Positions 7,503 to 16,264 of a DNA stretch of 34,907 nucleotides are shown here, piece after piece. The position numbers and the translations under genes are program-made. The notes below the pieces were generated by a model. That model made no database searches, was not told the origin of the DNA, and worked only from the letters and a program-made list of their open reading frames with translations. The stretch comes from Bacteroidales bacterium. Its GTDB lineage: Bacteria > Bacteroidota > Bacteroidia > Bacteroidales > P3. Numbering within the stretch: the stretch's first letter is position 1; each line of letters starts with the position of its first letter. Location of the stretch: positions 1-34,907 of the forward strand of contig JAFVBF010000003.1 in the NCBI GenBank assembly GCA_017480145.1, given 5' to 3'.

Positions 7503-8034
7503 CATTTCGTCCCATCGATACAAAGGATTTGGAAATCTTACGCCAATGGCGTAATTCTCCAGAAATTGCTCGCAATATGTTCTCTTCAGAAATGATAACC
7601 GAAGAGCAACAACGCAAGTGGTACGAGAGTGTGTGTCGCGGAGATCGCGGTTATTGTTGGTTTGTTGAGAGCGACGAACAAGCGGTGGGATTTGCCTCAC
7701 TGGCATCTGCAGAACGTTCCAAGGATACGTATGAGTTTGGTTTATATGTTGGAAATCAAATATTAAGTAGGGGGGGTACGGATCGGCTATTCTATTCAAT
7801 ATCTTATGGGAAGCATTCGAAAAGTTACATGCTCATAAGGTAATTTGTCAAGTTCTTGCTTTTAATGCAGCAGCCATCCACCTTTATGAAAAGTTTGGAA
7901 TGCAGCAGCAAGGCTATTTTAAGGACTATTTAAAACGAGATAAAGAAAGAATAGATTGCATATCTTACGCCATATTTGAACAGGAGTGGCAGAAACTGCG
8001 AGATGACTTGTACAAGAGGTCCAGAAGTCATTGA
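7490..8034 (+). pseudogene. pseH: PseH-like N-acetyltransferase, frameshifted at a poly-G tract
   Basis: The first part reads MPKVTFRPID, ILRQWRNSPEIARNMFSSE and TYEFGLYVGNQILSRG, then the frame breaks at seven G (7770-7776). Reading on in the +1 frame from 7777 gives YGSAILFNILWEAFEKL, then AFNAAAIHLYEKFGM and a stop at 8032-8034. Joined, the protein is about 180 residues and closely follows known PseH (WRN..I start, EFGLY strand, acetyl-CoA loop, IHLYEKFG). Five G restore RGYGSA, a good RxxGxA loop; eight G also restore the frame with one extra glycine. It would N-acetylate UDP-4-amino-6-deoxy-AltNAc. The break lies exactly in a homopolymer, so phase variation or a sequencing error are both possible. 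Confidence 0.85.
7770..7776 (+). repeat. Poly-G tract of 7 at the pseH-like frameshift
   Basis: Seven consecutive G mark the exact place where the PseH-like reading frame is lost. Upstream the protein is read in the frame of the ATG at 7490, downstream in the frame ending at 8034. A change of minus two or plus one G would restore the full protein. Confidence 0.9.
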
Positions 8035-8078
8035 ATATAGATAGTTGTCTGCCTTTCCTTTAAAGACTGACAGACTCT

Positions 8079-8951
8079 ATGAATTATTGCATTTGTGCGT
8101 CAGGTTCACTTGGACTTACCGTCCTGCAACGCCTGGCAGCATCCCCCATTACGATTAAGTGTGTACTGACTGACCGCCACAGCGATAGTATTGTTGAATA
8201 CTGTGAGCGGATACTGTTGCCTGTGTTTGTAGGAAATCCCAGAAAACGGAAAGCAGTGGAATGGATGGAAGAAAGAAAAATTCAGTTCGAAAACTTGCTA
8301 TCTATCAATTATCTCTTTATCCTTGAATCGGATGTATTAAACAAATCAACTGAATATGCCGTGAACTTTCACGGTTCGTTACTTCCCAAATATAGAGGCA
8401 GAACACCTCACGTTTGGGCTATCATCAATGGAGAAAGAGAGACTGGTGTAACAGCACACCTAATGAACGTCAACTGCGATGATGGAGATATCGTACGGCA
8501 GGTGATAGTTCCAATTGAAGAGGACGATACCGGGGCTTCGATATTAGAGAAATATAAACAGCTATATCCAGATCTTGTTTTACAAGTGGTTAAGGATATA
8601 GAAAGTAAGAAGATTGTTTGTAGAAAACAGGATATAAGCAAAGCCAGCTATTTCGGTAAACGCACCCCTGAAGATGGTAAAATTTGTTGGGAATGGCAGA
8701 AAGAACGCATACGTAATTGGGTAAGAGCTCAAGCAAAACCTTATCCTGGTGCCTTTACATTTTTGAATAACGACAAAATTATTATCAATAAGATAGAATA
8801 TAGTGACTTAGGATTTGATGACACAATGAGTAATGGACTTATTGTGGCAGTGAAAGATGGTAAGCCGTACGTTAAGACACCCAATGGCGTAGTGAAAATG
8901 ATAGAATTTGAAACAGGTGCTATTATCAAAGAAGGAGATTTATTATCATAA
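8079..8951 (+). CDS. Sugar N-formyltransferase (methionyl-tRNA formyltransferase fold)
   Basis: A 290-residue formyltransferase. The catalytic triad of the family is visible as N96 and H98 in VNFHGSLLPKYRGRTP and D134 in the NCDDGD segment, so it should transfer formyl from N10-formyltetrahydrofolate to an amine. It is shorter than, and in a different context from, the tRNA enzyme Fmt. A C-terminal domain follows from about residue 200. In pathways to 7-N-formyl pseudaminic acid a formyltransferase called PseJ takes the place of PseH, and here the gene stands 44 bases after a broken pseH-like gene. I infer that it formylates the 4-amino group made by PseC; formylation of an amine made by the class III aminotransferase is the other option. 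Confidence 0.85.
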   Translation: MNYCICASGSLGLTVLQRLAASPITIKCVLTDRHSDSIVEYCERILLPVFVGNPRKRKAVEWMEERKIQFENLLSINYLFILESDVLNKSTEYAVNFHGSLLPKYRGRTPHVWAIINGERETGVTAHLMNVNCDDGDIVRQVIVPIEEDDTGASILEKYKQLYPDLVLQVVKDIESKKIVCRKQDISKASYFGKRTPEDGKICWEWQKERIRNWVRAQAKPYPGAFTFLNNDKIIINKIEYSDLGFDDTMSNGLIVAVKDGKPYVKTPNGVVKMIEFETGAIIKEGDLLS

Positions 8952-8959
8952 ATAGGAAT

Positions 8960-9967
8960 ATGAGCAAAACGTTTATAGTAGCTGAACTTTCAGCCAATCA
9001 TGGTCATAAGATTGAAGTAGCATTGGCATCAATTCGCGCTGCAAAAGAGGCAGGAGCGGATGCCATCAAGATACAGACTTATACAGCAGATACACTTACG
9101 ATAAACTGTAATAAACCTGATTTCCGCCTTGGCAAAGGATTATGGGAGGGGGAAACCTACTATACTCTGTACCAAAAAGCCTACACTCCATGGGAATGGC
9201 ATCAGGCCATTTACGATGAGGCCAGAAGACAGGGGCTTGTATGCTTCTCCACTCCGTTTGACAAAACAGCGGTAGATTTCCTCGAAGAACTGGGAAACCC
9301 AATCATTAAGATTGCCAGTTTTGAGATAACAGACGTTGGATTTCTGGAGCATGCTGCCAAGAAAGGCAAACCTATGGTGATTTCCACGGGTATTGCTACC
9401 CCCGATGATATTGAGTTAGCGATAAGGACTTGTAAGAATGCTGGCAATAACGATATTACGCTCCTGAAATGCACCTCCTCTTATCCGGCTCCCATCGAAA
9501 CTGCAAACCTGATGACGATGGTAGATATGAAACAACGTTACGGTGTAAAGGTAGGTTTGTCCGACCATACTATGGGACACGACGTGGCTGTAGCCGCTGT
9601 TGCATTAGGTGCAACTATGGTCGAAAAACATTTCATCGTGGATCGCTCTATCGGTGGACCCGATGCGGCTTTTTCAATGGAGAAAGATGAGTTTGACGCT
9701 ATGGTGAAGTCCATCCGAAATGTGGAGAAAGCTTTGGGTGAGGTGTTTTATCCTACCGACCCATCCCAAATTAAAGGACGTGAGTTAAGTCGCTCCCTGT
9801 ATGTTATTAAGGATGTTAAAGCGGGCGATATTGTTTCTGAAGAAAATATTCGCAGTATTCGCCCTGGATTGGGGCTTCACCCAAGGTATCTATCAGAAGT
9901 GATCGGGAAACAGTTTGTAAAAGATTGTACGATGGGAGATAGGTTTTCATTGGATATTATCAAATAA
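8960..9967 (+). CDS. pseI: Pseudaminic acid synthase, PseI
   Basis: A 335-residue NeuB-family synthase. The N-terminal TIM barrel starts FIVAELSANHGHKIEVAL and has GADAIKIQTYTADTLT (about 33-48), LLKCTSSYPAP and VGLSDHTMGHDVAVAA, and VEKHFIVDRSIGGPDAAFS. The last 60 residues form a SAF/antifreeze-like domain (SRSLYVIKDVKAGDIVSEENIRSIRPGLGLHP). PseI condenses a 6-deoxy-AltdiNAc type hexose with phosphoenolpyruvate. The SANHGH and TYTADTLT forms favour PseI over sialic or legionaminic synthases. It needs the free sugar produced by PseG, yet no pseG is in the window. It starts eight bases after the formyltransferase. Confidence 0.93.
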   Translation: MSKTFIVAELSANHGHKIEVALASIRAAKEAGADAIKIQTYTADTLTINCNKPDFRLGKGLWEGETYYTLYQKAYTPWEWHQAIYDEARRQGLVCFSTPFDKTAVDFLEELGNPIIKIASFEITDVGFLEHAAKKGKPMVISTGIATPDDIELAIRTCKNAGNNDITLLKCTSSYPAPIETANLMTMVDMKQRYGVKVGLSDHTMGHDVAVAAVALGATMVEKHFIVDRSIGGPDAAFSMEKDEFDAMVKSIRNVEKALGEVFYPTDPSQIKGRELSRSLYVIKDVKAGDIVSEENIRSIRPGLGLHPRYLSEVIGKQFVKDCTMGDRFSLDIIK

Positions 9968-10058
9968 ATAATAGAATAGAATAATGCATAATGAGATAGA
10001 CTATTGACGTTCGAGAGAGCGTAGTTCTTAAAGGCTTAAACATAAACAGATATTAAGG

Positions 10059-11252
10059 ATGAAACAAGTTGATGATATATTCCCAGCATATTTTAATGCG
10101 CCCATAGGTCCGTGTTCGTCACTTCGTCGATTTTATCGCAACAGAGAAACAATGAAAAAATATGGATATGATTGGTCATGGTATTCGTTGGACTATCTTT
10201 ATTCTGAGAGTGGGAATGACAGTCCCATTGATTTTTCAAAAGGACAAGATGTTCGGGCAAAACTAAAACAATACATCAAACGCTCACGATTTCTCTCTGT
10301 GTTATTCAACCTACGAACCCGACATCGAGACCACCAATTAGTCAAATCTTATATGAAGCTTGGCAGAAAACCCGATATCGTAGTATTCCATGAAAATAAT
10401 TGTGCAGAATATTTTCTAAAACATAATCCAAATTCTGGTGCCACAAAAGTACTTTTGTGGCACCAGGATGATGGTATCCGTATGAAAATGGAACTGCAAT
10501 CATATCCCAAACTTCAAGGTGGACTTTTCGCCAAATGGCTTCGTAAGAGAGCCTGCCACATCGACCATTCTGTTGATGGAATCGTACATATCTCTCACAT
10601 AGCTAACGATTGCTTCAGACAAGAGAATCCCGACATCTCGCAAAGCAAGTTGTGGTCGTTTCACAATGGAATTGACGATAGTCCTATCGTGCAGCGGGAA
10701 AAAGTCACCAAATTTAAATACAATCTGTGCACCACTGGCACAGTATGCCATCGCAAGGGGCAGTACTTGATTGTTGAGGCACTTGGAATGCTGACGGAAT
10801 CCGTCCGTTCCAAAATTCATGTAAGCATCATCGGTACAGGAAATGACCTATCCACACTTGTTAACAGAGTGGCGGAACTTGGCATCAGTGAAAACATAAC
10901 CTTCTGTGGAGTAATACCCAATTCGGAAGTACACAACTACTTATGCGGATGCGATATATACATACTAATGAGCAATAGCGAAGGGCTTCCTATCTCTATA
11001 ATTGAAGGTATGAGAGCGGGGTTAGGCGTGATAAGCACGCCTGTTGCAGGCATTCCCGAAATGGTTGGGACAGACAATGGATTACTAATCGAACCTGACG
11101 CTAATCAATTGGCAAATGTTTTACAAAACATTGACCATTATGACTGGGAACAACTGGGTAAGAATTCTCGAAAGAAGTTTGAGGAAGAATATACCTTTAC
11201 ACACATGCTGGCATCGTACTGCGATGTATTAGACAAACTGACGGCTCGCTGA
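10059..11252 (+). CDS. Glycosyltransferase family 4
   Basis: A 397-residue GT-B retaining glycosyltransferase. The C-terminal half has TGTVCHRKGQ (about 227), a VSIIGTGNDLSTL strand and EGLPISIIE, the EX7E motif of GT4 enzymes (E308 and E316). It would add one sugar to the lipid-linked repeat unit on the cytoplasmic face. Donor and acceptor cannot be read from sequence. It follows pseI after about 90 bases and precedes wzx. A 32-base perfect palindrome lies in its coding region at 10435-10466. Confidence 0.88.
   Translation: MKQVDDIFPAYFNAPIGPCSSLRRFYRNRETMKKYGYDWSWYSLDYLYSESGNDSPIDFSKGQDVRAKLKQYIKRSRFLSVLFNLRTRHRDHQLVKSYMKLGRKPDIVVFHENNCAEYFLKHNPNSGATKVLLWHQDDGIRMKMELQSYPKLQGGLFAKWLRKRACHIDHSVDGIVHISHIANDCFRQENPDISQSKLWSFHNGIDDSPIVQREKVTKFKYNLCTTGTVCHRKGQYLIVEALGMLTESVRSKIHVSIIGTGNDLSTLVNRVAELGISENITFCGVIPNSEVHNYLCGCDIYILMSNSEGLPISIIEGMRAGLGVISTPVAGIPEMVGTDNGLLIEPDANQLANVLQNIDHYDWEQLGKNSRKKFEEEYTFTHMLASYCDVLDKLTAR
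10435..10466. repeat. Perfect 32-base palindrome inside the GT4 gene
   Basis: The half-site CTGGTGCCACAAAAGT is followed directly by its exact reverse complement, with no spacer. The segment encodes the SGATKVLLWHQ part of the protein. A palindrome this long is unlikely by chance in a few kilobases. Confidence 0.9.
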
Positions 11253-11276
11253 TACAACTGAACTTTGGGGGCAGTA

Positions 11277-12557
11277 ATGAAGCTGAACATCGAATCATAC
11301 TTGTCTTCACTGAAGAAGATTGCGAAACGTAACAGGGTAATATTAGAGAACTTCTCTTATATTACCCTAATGCAGATGCTCCTTATTGTTGCGCCACTTA
11401 TCACATATCCATACTTGACGCGTGTTTTAGGAACTAAACTTTATGGGACCGTGCTAACAGCTCAAGTGCTTGCAAGTTATGCGACTATCATTGTTCGCTT
11501 CGGATTCGATTCGGTCAGTGCACGACACATATCGATGCATATGGATAACAAGGAAAAGCTTTCAGAAGTCATGTCATCCATAATGACCATGAGGGGATTG
11601 CTATGGATCGCTTGTGCTGCAATATACATTGCGGTTGTACTTGCTGTTCCAGTATACCGTGAACATTTTCTTCTATTTCTTTTCTCCTATGGACTAACAA
11701 TCAATGTACTGCTATTTCCGCAATTCTATTTTCAGGGGATTGAACAGATGAAGTTCATCACCCTTATCAATGTAGGAATACAAGCCTTATTTGTAGTATT
11801 GACGTTTATTGTAATCAAAAGCCCCAACGATTATATCTATGTGCCATTGTTGCACGCTGTAGGATACCTAATTGGTGGCGTAGCTGCACTTTTCATTATT
11901 TTCCATAGCCACAGGATAAAGTTTCGTTTTCCTCAGAGGTCGCAGGCTCTCTATTATGTCAAAGATGCTGCACCATTGTTTGCCACCGATGCCGTGTGTA
12001 CCATTAAGGATAAGTTCAATTACTTACTAATAGGCGTATGCGTTTCAATGAGCGAAGTGGTACCATATGATGTAGGGGCAAAACTAACCTCGTTATCCAT
12101 TCTGCCGTTGACCATCATCAATACGGTAGTCTTTCCAAAGATGGCTCGAGACAAAAGCAATCGTCAATTCCGTATGGTGGGACTAGTAATAGTTACCTGT
12201 ATCGTTACCCTGGTGCTATTGATAAATATCTTTTTGAGACCCATTGTCCATTTTCTAATTGGTTGCGATGTGGATTTATTTCCGATACGTCTTTACTTAC
12301 TATCCCCCATATTCCTTGGTTTGTCGTCCTATACAGCATCCTCGTTGATTGTGGCGCGTGGACACAATCGATATATGTTATATAGCATCTTGATTACAAC
12401 TGGAGTATACCTTGTATTGCTGATTGCATTGTACCTAACCTACCAACTTACTTCCATAACTTCTTTCATAATACTTACGGTTGTATCTTATTTCGCAGAA
12501 TTGATATATCGACTCGCCATAGGACGAAAGATAATCTGTAAAGAAAACATCAGGTAA
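11277..12557 (+). CDS. wzx: Wzx-type polysaccharide flippase
   Basis: A 426-residue MOP-superfamily membrane protein with about a dozen hydrophobic segments. The N-terminal ENFSYITLMQMLLIVAPLITYPYLTRVLG followed by LYG is the common start of Wzx/RfbX flippases. It would move the undecaprenyl-linked repeat unit across the inner membrane. The ATG at 11277 is preferred to a TTG four codons earlier. It starts 24 bases after the GT4 gene and contains an inverted repeat near its 5' end. Confidence 0.9.
   Translation: MKLNIESYLSSLKKIAKRNRVILENFSYITLMQMLLIVAPLITYPYLTRVLGTKLYGTVLTAQVLASYATIIVRFGFDSVSARHISMHMDNKEKLSEVMSSIMTMRGLLWIACAAIYIAVVLAVPVYREHFLLFLFSYGLTINVLLFPQFYFQGIEQMKFITLINVGIQALFVVLTFIVIKSPNDYIYVPLLHAVGYLIGGVAALFIIFHSHRIKFRFPQRSQALYYVKDAAPLFATDAVCTIKDKFNYLLIGVCVSMSEVVPYDVGAKLTSLSILPLTIINTVVFPKMARDKSNRQFRMVGLVIVTCIVTLVLLINIFLRPIVHFLIGCDVDLFPIRLYLLSPIFLGLSSYTASSLIVARGHNRYMLYSILITTGVYLVLLIALYLTYQLTSITSFIILTVVSYFAELIYRLAIGRKIICKENIR
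11334..11368. repeat. Near-perfect 17-base inverted repeat at the 5' end of wzx
   Basis: AGGGTAATATTAGAGAA (11334-11350) and TTCTCTTATATTACCCT (11352-11368) are reverse complements except for one mismatch, with a single base between them. It lies about 57 bases after the wzx start codon. Confidence 0.82.
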
Positions 12558-12672
12558 CGATATAATCTATGATAATACAATATAGGTCATTAACTCATAT
12601 TGGTTTCGTTCTATAGCATAATCAATTATCGATCTATATTATATATATTGTTTCTGAACAAAATAGTATGAA

Positions 12673-14052
12673 ATGTACATAATGAGACGAAATAGTGGGC
12701 TGATTTTTATATCAACTCTATTGGGGTTTATTTTTCTTCTATTTTACTTAATTGGAGATACATCATACCTAATGGTAAATATAGAGAGAGGAATTCTATT
12801 ATTGTCAGTATTAATTTTTTTTGTTTCATTACAATACGACAATAAGAAAGTTAGTTTGATTTATCTTTTTCTTTTTTCAACGACACTCTTTCTTTTAGGC
12901 AGAGTTATACTGTCCGTTTTTGATGACAAAGAACTATACGATTCGAATAAATATGTGTTTTATACAATGCATATGGAAACTGTCAGTAAAGTGCTATGTT
13001 TAATTGGAACTTCTCTTTCTTTTTCGGTTGTGGGATTTTGTACATACTCCGAAAAAAATAGGCATAATAGGACATATCAAAGAAAGGTATTTTTCCCTGG
13101 GATGGAGCAATACTGGAAGGTAATCATGTATATTACTATCCCATTATGTATCTATAAACAATATGTTGATTTATCAATGATAAGAATTGATGAATATCTT
13201 TCGATATATACACAGGACACAAAATCTCCTTTAATCGCCAAAGCTGGGTGGTGGCTTTTTTCTACATTATTTCCCGTGGGTTTGCTATTCATAAATTGTA
13301 AACGTGATTTTTTTAGAATGGTAGGTATTTATGCAGTTGCTAATTTTTTTAATTTAATAACAGGGAGTAGGTCTTCATTACTGGTTCCTATTCTATTTTT
13401 TACGTGGTATTATTATACATTCATAACAAATAAAGATATCCATTTGCTATATATCATTATTGGAATTGTACTCATAGCATATATTGCAGAATGGTTGCTC
13501 ACCTTACGAGAAGGTGTGTTCCAGAAAAATGGTGTAATAAAAATGCTATTGGAAACACAAGGCGTTCAGTATGTTTTTTTGGGAAATTATCTTGACATGA
13601 AAGATCAATTTGTGGTTAAAAGCCATTGGTATATATTATTCCCACTATACGCTCTAATACCCAGACTGACAAATCCTGTCTTTCGAACAGGACATTCCTC
13701 GGAAATGATAGAACAAACATTATCACTTGACCATCAATTGATGTATGCTTGCAATCCACAAGCATATCTTTCTGGAGCTGGGTATGGTAGTTGTTATATT
13801 GCCGAATTACATGCATTGGGTGGCATTCTGGCTGTTTTAATAGGCTCATTTTTGTTAGGGAGATTCATGGCTTGGTTTGAAAAAAAATGTGCAGATTTTC
13901 AGTCTCCATATATTATTGTATTATCTTTTTTCATTGTTTCACATATTTTTAGAATAGCTAGAGATCCTTTGTTTATTGAACCAATATCACTCCTATTTCC
14001 TTGCTTATTTTTATTACTTTTTCAGAAAAGAATCAATCCAAACAATGAATAG
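12673..14052 (+). CDS. wzy: Wzy-type O-antigen/capsule polymerase
   Basis: A 459-residue, very hydrophobic protein with ten or more membrane segments and little conserved sequence, as is usual for Wzy. NLITGSRSSLLVPILFF resembles the oligosaccharide repeat unit polymerase family, where a GSR or similar motif is common. It would join flipped repeat units in the periplasm. An internal ATG three codons in is an alternative start. The gene is the most A+T-rich of the locus. It follows wzx after 115 bases of A+T-rich DNA and overlaps the next gene by eight bases. Confidence 0.82.
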   Translation: MYIMRRNSGLIFISTLLGFIFLLFYLIGDTSYLMVNIERGILLLSVLIFFVSLQYDNKKVSLIYLFLFSTTLFLLGRVILSVFDDKELYDSNKYVFYTMHMETVSKVLCLIGTSLSFSVVGFCTYSEKNRHNRTYQRKVFFPGMEQYWKVIMYITIPLCIYKQYVDLSMIRIDEYLSIYTQDTKSPLIAKAGWWLFSTLFPVGLLFINCKRDFFRMVGIYAVANFFNLITGSRSSLLVPILFFTWYYYTFITNKDIHLLYIIIGIVLIAYIAEWLLTLREGVFQKNGVIKMLLETQGVQYVFLGNYLDMKDQFVVKSHWYILFPLYALIPRLTNPVFRTGHSSEMIEQTLSLDHQLMYACNPQAYLSGAGYGSCYIAELHALGGILAVLIGSFLLGRFMAWFEKKCADFQSPYIIVLSFFIVSHIFRIARDPLFIEPISLLFPCLFLLLFQKRINPNNE

Positions 14053-15046
14053 TTATTTCCCAAAAATGTCATTCGTACACAAGGTGTTTGCGTGGCTACT
14101 CAAAGAGTTTGAAGTGTCTTTGTTTTTCTATAATACTTTCTATCGGCTGAAAAACAAGAAAAAATTCTGGTCTGCCATCAAAGGACGAGAAGCATTGTCT
14201 ATTTTCGATTACGAGGCATTGTCCGAAGACATTCCATTCTACCCGTTAGAGAAAATAAAAGACACCAACTATTACGGACATGCCTATGTGATAAAAGAAT
14301 ATTCAGGAAGCAAGAAATTCATATTCTCGCTGGAACACGGTCTGTACTATGATGGATATGTATCGTTCGCAGAAAAGAGGAAAACTACCAAGCGTATTAT
14401 GACCATCTCGGATGTTCGCAAATCTGCATTGGAGAAAGTTGTTGCTAAACCAATAGTTTCTATAGGTCCTTACATTCATTATGCAACTCCTACTTTAGAT
14501 GAAAAAAGCATTGCAGAATTAAAGCAGCAGTTAGGGAAAGTTTTGCTTTTTTTTCCTTCACATAGCTGTACCGAAAACAACTCTCGATTCGATGTAGATA
14601 GTTTGATTGCTCGCATACAGGAATTTGCAAATCAATATAGGTTTGATACTATTATTGTAAATATGTATTTTCTCGACATTCAAGAGACAGATTATGCCGA
14701 GAAATACTTCAAGGCAGGCTTTAGGATTACCACCGCAGGACACCAAAACGACATCAATTTCATTCGGCGCCTAAAAACTATCATCAATCTGGCTGATTAC
14801 ACAATAGCCAACAGCGTTGGTACCCACCTTGGCTATTGTATCTATATGGGAAAACCTCACTGTATTATCGACAGCAAACAAACCGAAATGATGAATTCTG
14901 TCCAGATAAAGGAGATTGGGCGCACATTCTACAATTACCATGAGACCATTACGGAGGAGCAGTACAACATTGTTTCACAATACTGGGGCTTTAATTGCAT
15001 TAAGACGTCCGAAGAAATGTATTGGTTATTAAAAGATGGAAAATAA
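14045..15046 (+). CDS. Possible GT-B glycosyltransferase, candidate nonulosonate transferase
   Basis: A 333-residue protein that I cannot place in a named family. The ATG at 14045 overlapping wzy is preferred to an earlier in-frame one. Visible landmarks are FSLEHGLYYDGY (about 95-106), VLLFFPSHSCTENNSRFD (about 168-185), and a C-terminal YTIANSVGTHLGYCIYMGKPHCII. The last resembles the donor-site loop of capsule GT-B enzymes that use CMP-sugars (NS..G.....GKP pattern). Since the locus must contain a transferase for its CMP-nonulosonate and the other two are ordinary GT4 and GT2 types, this is the best candidate. This role is inference only. Confidence 0.6.
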   Translation: MNSYFPKMSFVHKVFAWLLKEFEVSLFFYNTFYRLKNKKKFWSAIKGREALSIFDYEALSEDIPFYPLEKIKDTNYYGHAYVIKEYSGSKKFIFSLEHGLYYDGYVSFAEKRKTTKRIMTISDVRKSALEKVVAKPIVSIGPYIHYATPTLDEKSIAELKQQLGKVLLFFPSHSCTENNSRFDVDSLIARIQEFANQYRFDTIIVNMYFLDIQETDYAEKYFKAGFRITTAGHQNDINFIRRLKTIINLADYTIANSVGTHLGYCIYMGKPHCIIDSKQTEMMNSVQIKEIGRTFYNYHETITEEQYNIVSQYWGFNCIKTSEEMYWLLKDGK

Positions 15047-15210
15047 TTCTTCTTTATATAGTATTTTCATTAAAAAAACACAGAATTCTATATAACAAGT
15101 CCCCTTCATGGTTTGAGATATTTATATGACAGAACGGTTTATCTGTCCATACTTAGGCATAGATAATCAAGAGACCAAACTATAATCCATATTTATCAAA
15201 GTGACATACC

Positions 15211-16026
15211 ATGAACAATCAGCTCTCAGTCCTGATATCAATCTATTATAAAGAGTCGCCGACGTATCTGCGGCAAGCGTTGGACAGCGTCTTTGCGCAG
15301 AGCGTGCAGGCAGAACAGGTGGTGCTGGTGGAGGACGGTCCGCTGACCGACGAACTCTACGCGGTGCTGGACGAGTATAGCGTCGCGCATCCAGAGCTGG
15401 AGCGCGTGCCGCTGAAAGAGAATGGCGGCTTAGGACTCGCCCTCAACGAGGGATTGAAACACTGCTGCCACAGCCTCGTTGCTCGCATGGACACCGATGA
15501 CATCTCGCATCCCGACCGCTTCGAAAAGCAACTGGCCTTCATGCGGAAGCACCCCGAGGTGGACCTACTCAGTAGTTGGATTGACGAATTTGTAGACGAT
15601 CCAAATCAGCCCCTCTCGGTACGTCGCCTACCCGAAAGCCACGAGGAACTCTATAAGTACGGCCGCAAACGTAATCCTGCGAACCACCCTGTGGTCATGT
15701 TCCGCAAAGAGGCTGTAGAGGCCGCCGGTGGCTATCAGCACTTTCCCTTCTTCGAAGACTATTACCTCTGGGTACGCATGCTGATGAATGGCGCCCACTT
15801 CCATTGCTTGCAGGAGTCACTCCTCTCCATGCGCACCAATCCGGACATGTTCACCCGTCGTGGCGGTTGGAGCTACGCCTGCACTGAGTTGAGGCTACAA
15901 CGTGAACTCCTCCACATGGGCTACACCAACGTGTGGCATTTCGTGGTGCTCGCCCTTCCTAAGTTCGCTGTCCGCCTGCTACCCAATAGCCTACGAACGG
16001 TGGTATATAGGAAATTGCTAAGATAA
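15211..16026 (+). CDS. Glycosyltransferase family 2
   Basis: A 271-residue GT-A fold transferase. LSVLISIYYKESPTYLRQALDSV starts the domain, VLVEDGP is at about 38-44, D94-T-D96-D97 is the metal-binding DXD, and PFFEDYYLWVRM is the acceptor-side ED motif. It resembles the AmsE-like group found in EPS clusters. It adds a sugar to the lipid-linked unit in the cytoplasm. It is clearly G+C-richer than the genes before it and is set off from them by 164 bases, so it probably belongs to an older, conserved flank of the locus. Confidence 0.9.
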   Translation: MNNQLSVLISIYYKESPTYLRQALDSVFAQSVQAEQVVLVEDGPLTDELYAVLDEYSVAHPELERVPLKENGGLGLALNEGLKHCCHSLVARMDTDDISHPDRFEKQLAFMRKHPEVDLLSSWIDEFVDDPNQPLSVRRLPESHEELYKYGRKRNPANHPVVMFRKEAVEAAGGYQHFPFFEDYYLWVRMLMNGAHFHCLQESLLSMRTNPDMFTRRGGWSYACTELRLQRELLHMGYTNVWHFVVLALPKFAVRLLPNSLRTVVYRKLLR

Positions 16027-16264
16027 TATTGAGAGAGACAGAAAAAAATGTGCATACTTATGGTTAGTTGCCTGCAAGCGTCAATATTGGGGGCGTGGCA
16101 TTTTTTTCAATGTTGGTAAAGTTGACGTATAGCAAGCGTATTCCCTGACATTGATAGCCATAAACGCAATAGTCGATCCGCATGTATTGTCCAAAGAAAC
16201 CTGGCTTACATACAGGAGTTAACAATGTACAATTTACACACAGACCCAAAAGAAACTGCAAACG

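Noticed and set aside
8079-8951. Methionyl-tRNA formyltransferase (fmt)
   Set aside because: It has the catalytic residues but is in a sugar operon between an acetyltransferase and pseI, so a sugar amine is the more likely acceptor.
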